Below, piece after piece: positions 62,665 to 64,000 of a stretch of DNA of 64,000 nucleotides. Every line of letters begins with the position of its first letter. Positions within the stretch are counted from its first letter, which is position 1. The stretch is from Pseudomonadota bacterium (GTDB lineage Bacteria; Pseudomonadota; Alphaproteobacteria; Reyranellales; Reyranellaceae): contig JAFEBU010000083.1 of the NCBI GenBank assembly GCA_018242505.1, forward strand, positions 117,424-181,423, given 5' to 3'. The translations under genes were made by a program, and so were the position numbers. A model generated the notes under the pieces. It was given only the letters and a program-made list of their open reading frames with translations. It made no database searches and was not told the DNA's origin.

Positions 62665-62674
62665 GAAAGCCCCC

Positions 62675-63430
62675 TTAGACCGCGACCGTGAGGGCGCCGT
62701 CGATCACGAGATTGGTTCCGGAGATGCGGCTGGCCATCGGGCTCGAAATGAAGACGACGCCGTTCGCCACTTCCTCGGCGGTGCCGAACTTGCCGGTCGG
62801 ATTGACCTTCAGCGTCGAGGTGAAGAGGTCGGGCATGTTCTTCTCGATGTTCTGCCAGATGCCGCCGTCGAAATAGGTGTTGCCCGGCGACACGCAGTTC
62901 ACCCGGATGCCCTTGCCGACGAGTTGCCGGCTCAGCCCCTTGGCGTAGTGGATCAGCGCCGCCTTCATGGCGCCGTAGGAGCCGGCGGCAAAATCCACCT
63001 CGAAGCCCGAGACGCTGGAGATCAGCACGATCGACGGGCTTTTCGATTTCTCGAGAAACGGCACCGCGGCCGCCACCGCGTTGACGGTGTGCATCATGTC
63101 GGTCTTGAAAGATTTCTCCCACGATTCGGCAGTGTCGCCGACCGCGAGCGCACTCACATTGCAGACCAGCGCATCGATCCCGCCGAGCTCGCCGGCGGCC
63201 TCCACGATCCATGTCTTGAGGGCAGCGCCGTCGGCAACATCGAGGGCGCGGCCTGATGCCTTGACCCCCTTGCCCTTGAGCGCGGCGACGGCCGCCGCCA
63301 CCTCCTTGTCGTTGCGCGCGCACAGCGCTACGTCCGCGCCTTCGGCGGCAAACCCGTCGGCAATCGCGCGTCCGATGCCCTTGCTGCCGCCGGTGACGAC
63401 GGCCTTCTTGCCCTTCAGTCCGAGATCCAT
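62675..63430 (-). CDS. Short-chain dehydrogenase/reductase
   Basis: This 251-residue NAD(P)-dependent SDR has the Rossmann loop TGGSKGIGRAIADGFA, NVSALAVG (the NxAG site, altered), the catalytic Ser-Tyr-Lys in SSVSGFEVDFAAGSYGAMKAALIHY and the C-terminal ISGTNLVIDGALTVAV. Substrate unknown. The ATG at 63430 follows GGGGGAACC. A terminator lies between asd and this gene. Confidence 0.94.
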   Translation of the reverse strand: MDLGLKGKKAVVTGGSKGIGRAIADGFAAEGADVALCARNDKEVAAAVAALKGKGVKASGRALDVADGAALKTWIVEAAGELGGIDALVCNVSALAVGDTAESWEKSFKTDMMHTVNAVAAAVPFLEKSKSPSIVLISSVSGFEVDFAAGSYGAMKAALIHYAKGLSRQLVGKGIRVNCVSPGNTYFDGGIWQNIEKNMPDLFTSTLKVNPTGKFGTAEEVANGVVFISSPMASRISGTNLVIDGALTVAV

Positions 63431-63508
63431 GGCGGTTCCCCCCTCGATCGAGGCCGCAGCCTGCCACGACGACACCGCGGCGGCCAGACGCCAGACACCC
63501 GGGCACGT

Positions 63509-63537
63509 AAAAAACGGCGGCATCGCTGCCGCCGTTT
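63509..63537 (-). terminator. Rho-independent terminator of asd
   Basis: On the minus strand an 11-bp stem (AAACGGCGGCA with its complement, plus positions 63512-63537) with a four-base loop is followed by a T-run (plus A-run from 63509). It sits 25 bases after the asd stop. Confidence 0.9.
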
Positions 63538-63562
63538 GAACCGCTCCACGAACCGGAGAGGG

Positions 63563-64000
63563 TTACGCCACTTCGACCGTGAGCTTCGCCAGCTCCTCGG
63601 CGATCTGCACCGCGTTCCAGGCCGCGCCTTTCAGCAGCTGATCGCCGGCCACGAACAGCGCAAGCCCGTTCGGGTTGGTGAGGTCGCGGCGAATGCGGCC
63701 GACATGCACGTCGAGATCGCCGCTGGCCTCCAGCGGCATCGGGAAGTGGTTGGCGGCAGGATCGTCGACGATCCTGATGCCGGGCGACCGGCGCAGGATC
63801 TCGCGTGCCTCGTCGGGCGACATCGGCGCCTCGAGCTCGAGCGCCACGGCCTCCGAATGAGCGCGAAGAACCGGCACGCGGATGCAGGTCGGCAGGATCG
63901 GGAGATCGGGCGCATGGAACATCTTGCGCATCTCCTCGATCACCTTGTTCTCTTCCTCGTTGTAGCCGTTCTCGGCCACCTTGGTGTTGTGCGAGAAGAG
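63563..64000 (-). CDS. asd: Aspartate-semialdehyde dehydrogenase, C-terminal part
   Basis: The 145 C-terminal residues are in the window and the gene continues past the right edge. LFSHNTKVAENGYNEEENKVIEEMRKM, CIRVPVLRAHSEAVALELE (with the catalytic His) and NPNGLALFVAGDQLLKGAAWNAVQIAEEL match bacterial Asd. It reduces aspartyl phosphate to the semialdehyde for lysine, threonine and methionine synthesis. The catalytic cysteine would be outside the window. A strong terminator follows. Confidence 0.95.
   Translation of the reverse strand, partial: LFSHNTKVAENGYNEEENKVIEEMRKMFHAPDLPILPTCIRVPVLRAHSEAVALELEAPMSPDEAREILRRSPGIRIVDDPAANHFPMPLEASGDLDVHVGRIRRDLTNPNGLALFVAGDQLLKGAAWNAVQIAEELAKLTVEVA

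Overview
The window reads as a chromosomal segment of a high-GC alphaproteobacterium, probably Rhodospirillales-like. That placement is inferred from gene content: miaB-phoH-ybeY-corC-lnt-xre-metK synteny, the RegB/RegA redox system, the ornithine-lipid pair olsB/olsA, a SAM-II riboswitch on metX and an orphan tricarboxylate-transporter binding protein. A Reyranella-type genome would fit, but that is recollection rather than proof. There is no prophage, transposase, plasmid gene or CRISPR array. Overlapping ATGA, GTGA or TGATG starts and stops are common, and GTG or TTG starts occur where a Shine-Dalgarno site or riboswitch fixes them.

Layout. 1-6.6 kb, minus strand: edge of a 2Fe-2S subunit, an M19 dipeptidase with an unusual N-terminal extension, a thioredoxin-like gene interrupted by an in-frame TGA that looks like selenocysteine, a TPP enzyme, and a VWA/MoxR pair. 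6.7-9.7 kb: a cytochrome b561/cytochrome c' divergent pair, a TetR gene bracketed by two identical hairpins, and an AT-richer gene-poor stretch. 9.7-23 kb: two SEL1 proteins, mmcB, metK, xre, lnt, corC, an inserted aldo/keto reductase, ybeY, phoH, miaB, enoyl-CoA hydratase, olsA, olsB and fur. 23-37.6 kb: tusA, rimI-tsaB, a VanX-type dipeptidase, Bax-like protein, nfu, DUF2333, hydrolase, LysR/MFS pair, gloB, methyltransferase, lepB and LysE. 37.6-45 kb: metX-metW under SAM-II control, the aromatic operon CM-hisC-tyrA, ChaC, TetR and a trans-sulfuration enzyme. 45-50 kb: LRR protein, hydroxyproline dehydratase, an acyl-CoA dehydrogenase broken by TAG, tRNA-Gly and a DpgC-like protein. 50-64 kb: RegA/RegB, NUDIX, pyrC, hydrolases, GH5, GntP, TctC, MFS, FmdA, SDR and the end of asd.

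How the genes work together. Methionine/SAM metabolism is spread over metX-metW, a Cys/Met-metabolism PLP enzyme, metK and asd. Aromatic amino-acid synthesis is served by CM-hisC-tyrA. RNA maturation and translation are served by ybeY, miaB, rimI, tsaB and tRNA-Gly. Envelope functions include lnt, lepB, olsA/olsB and the Bax-like protein.

The most interesting item is the probable selenoprotein at 1599-2657. One intact reading frame continues on both sides of a TGA placed exactly at the thioredoxin active site. A bacterial SECIS-like hairpin follows at the right spacing. By contrast, the TAG in the acyl-CoA dehydrogenase at 47036-47038 looks like ordinary decay or a sequence error. I did not see a clearly new multi-gene system.
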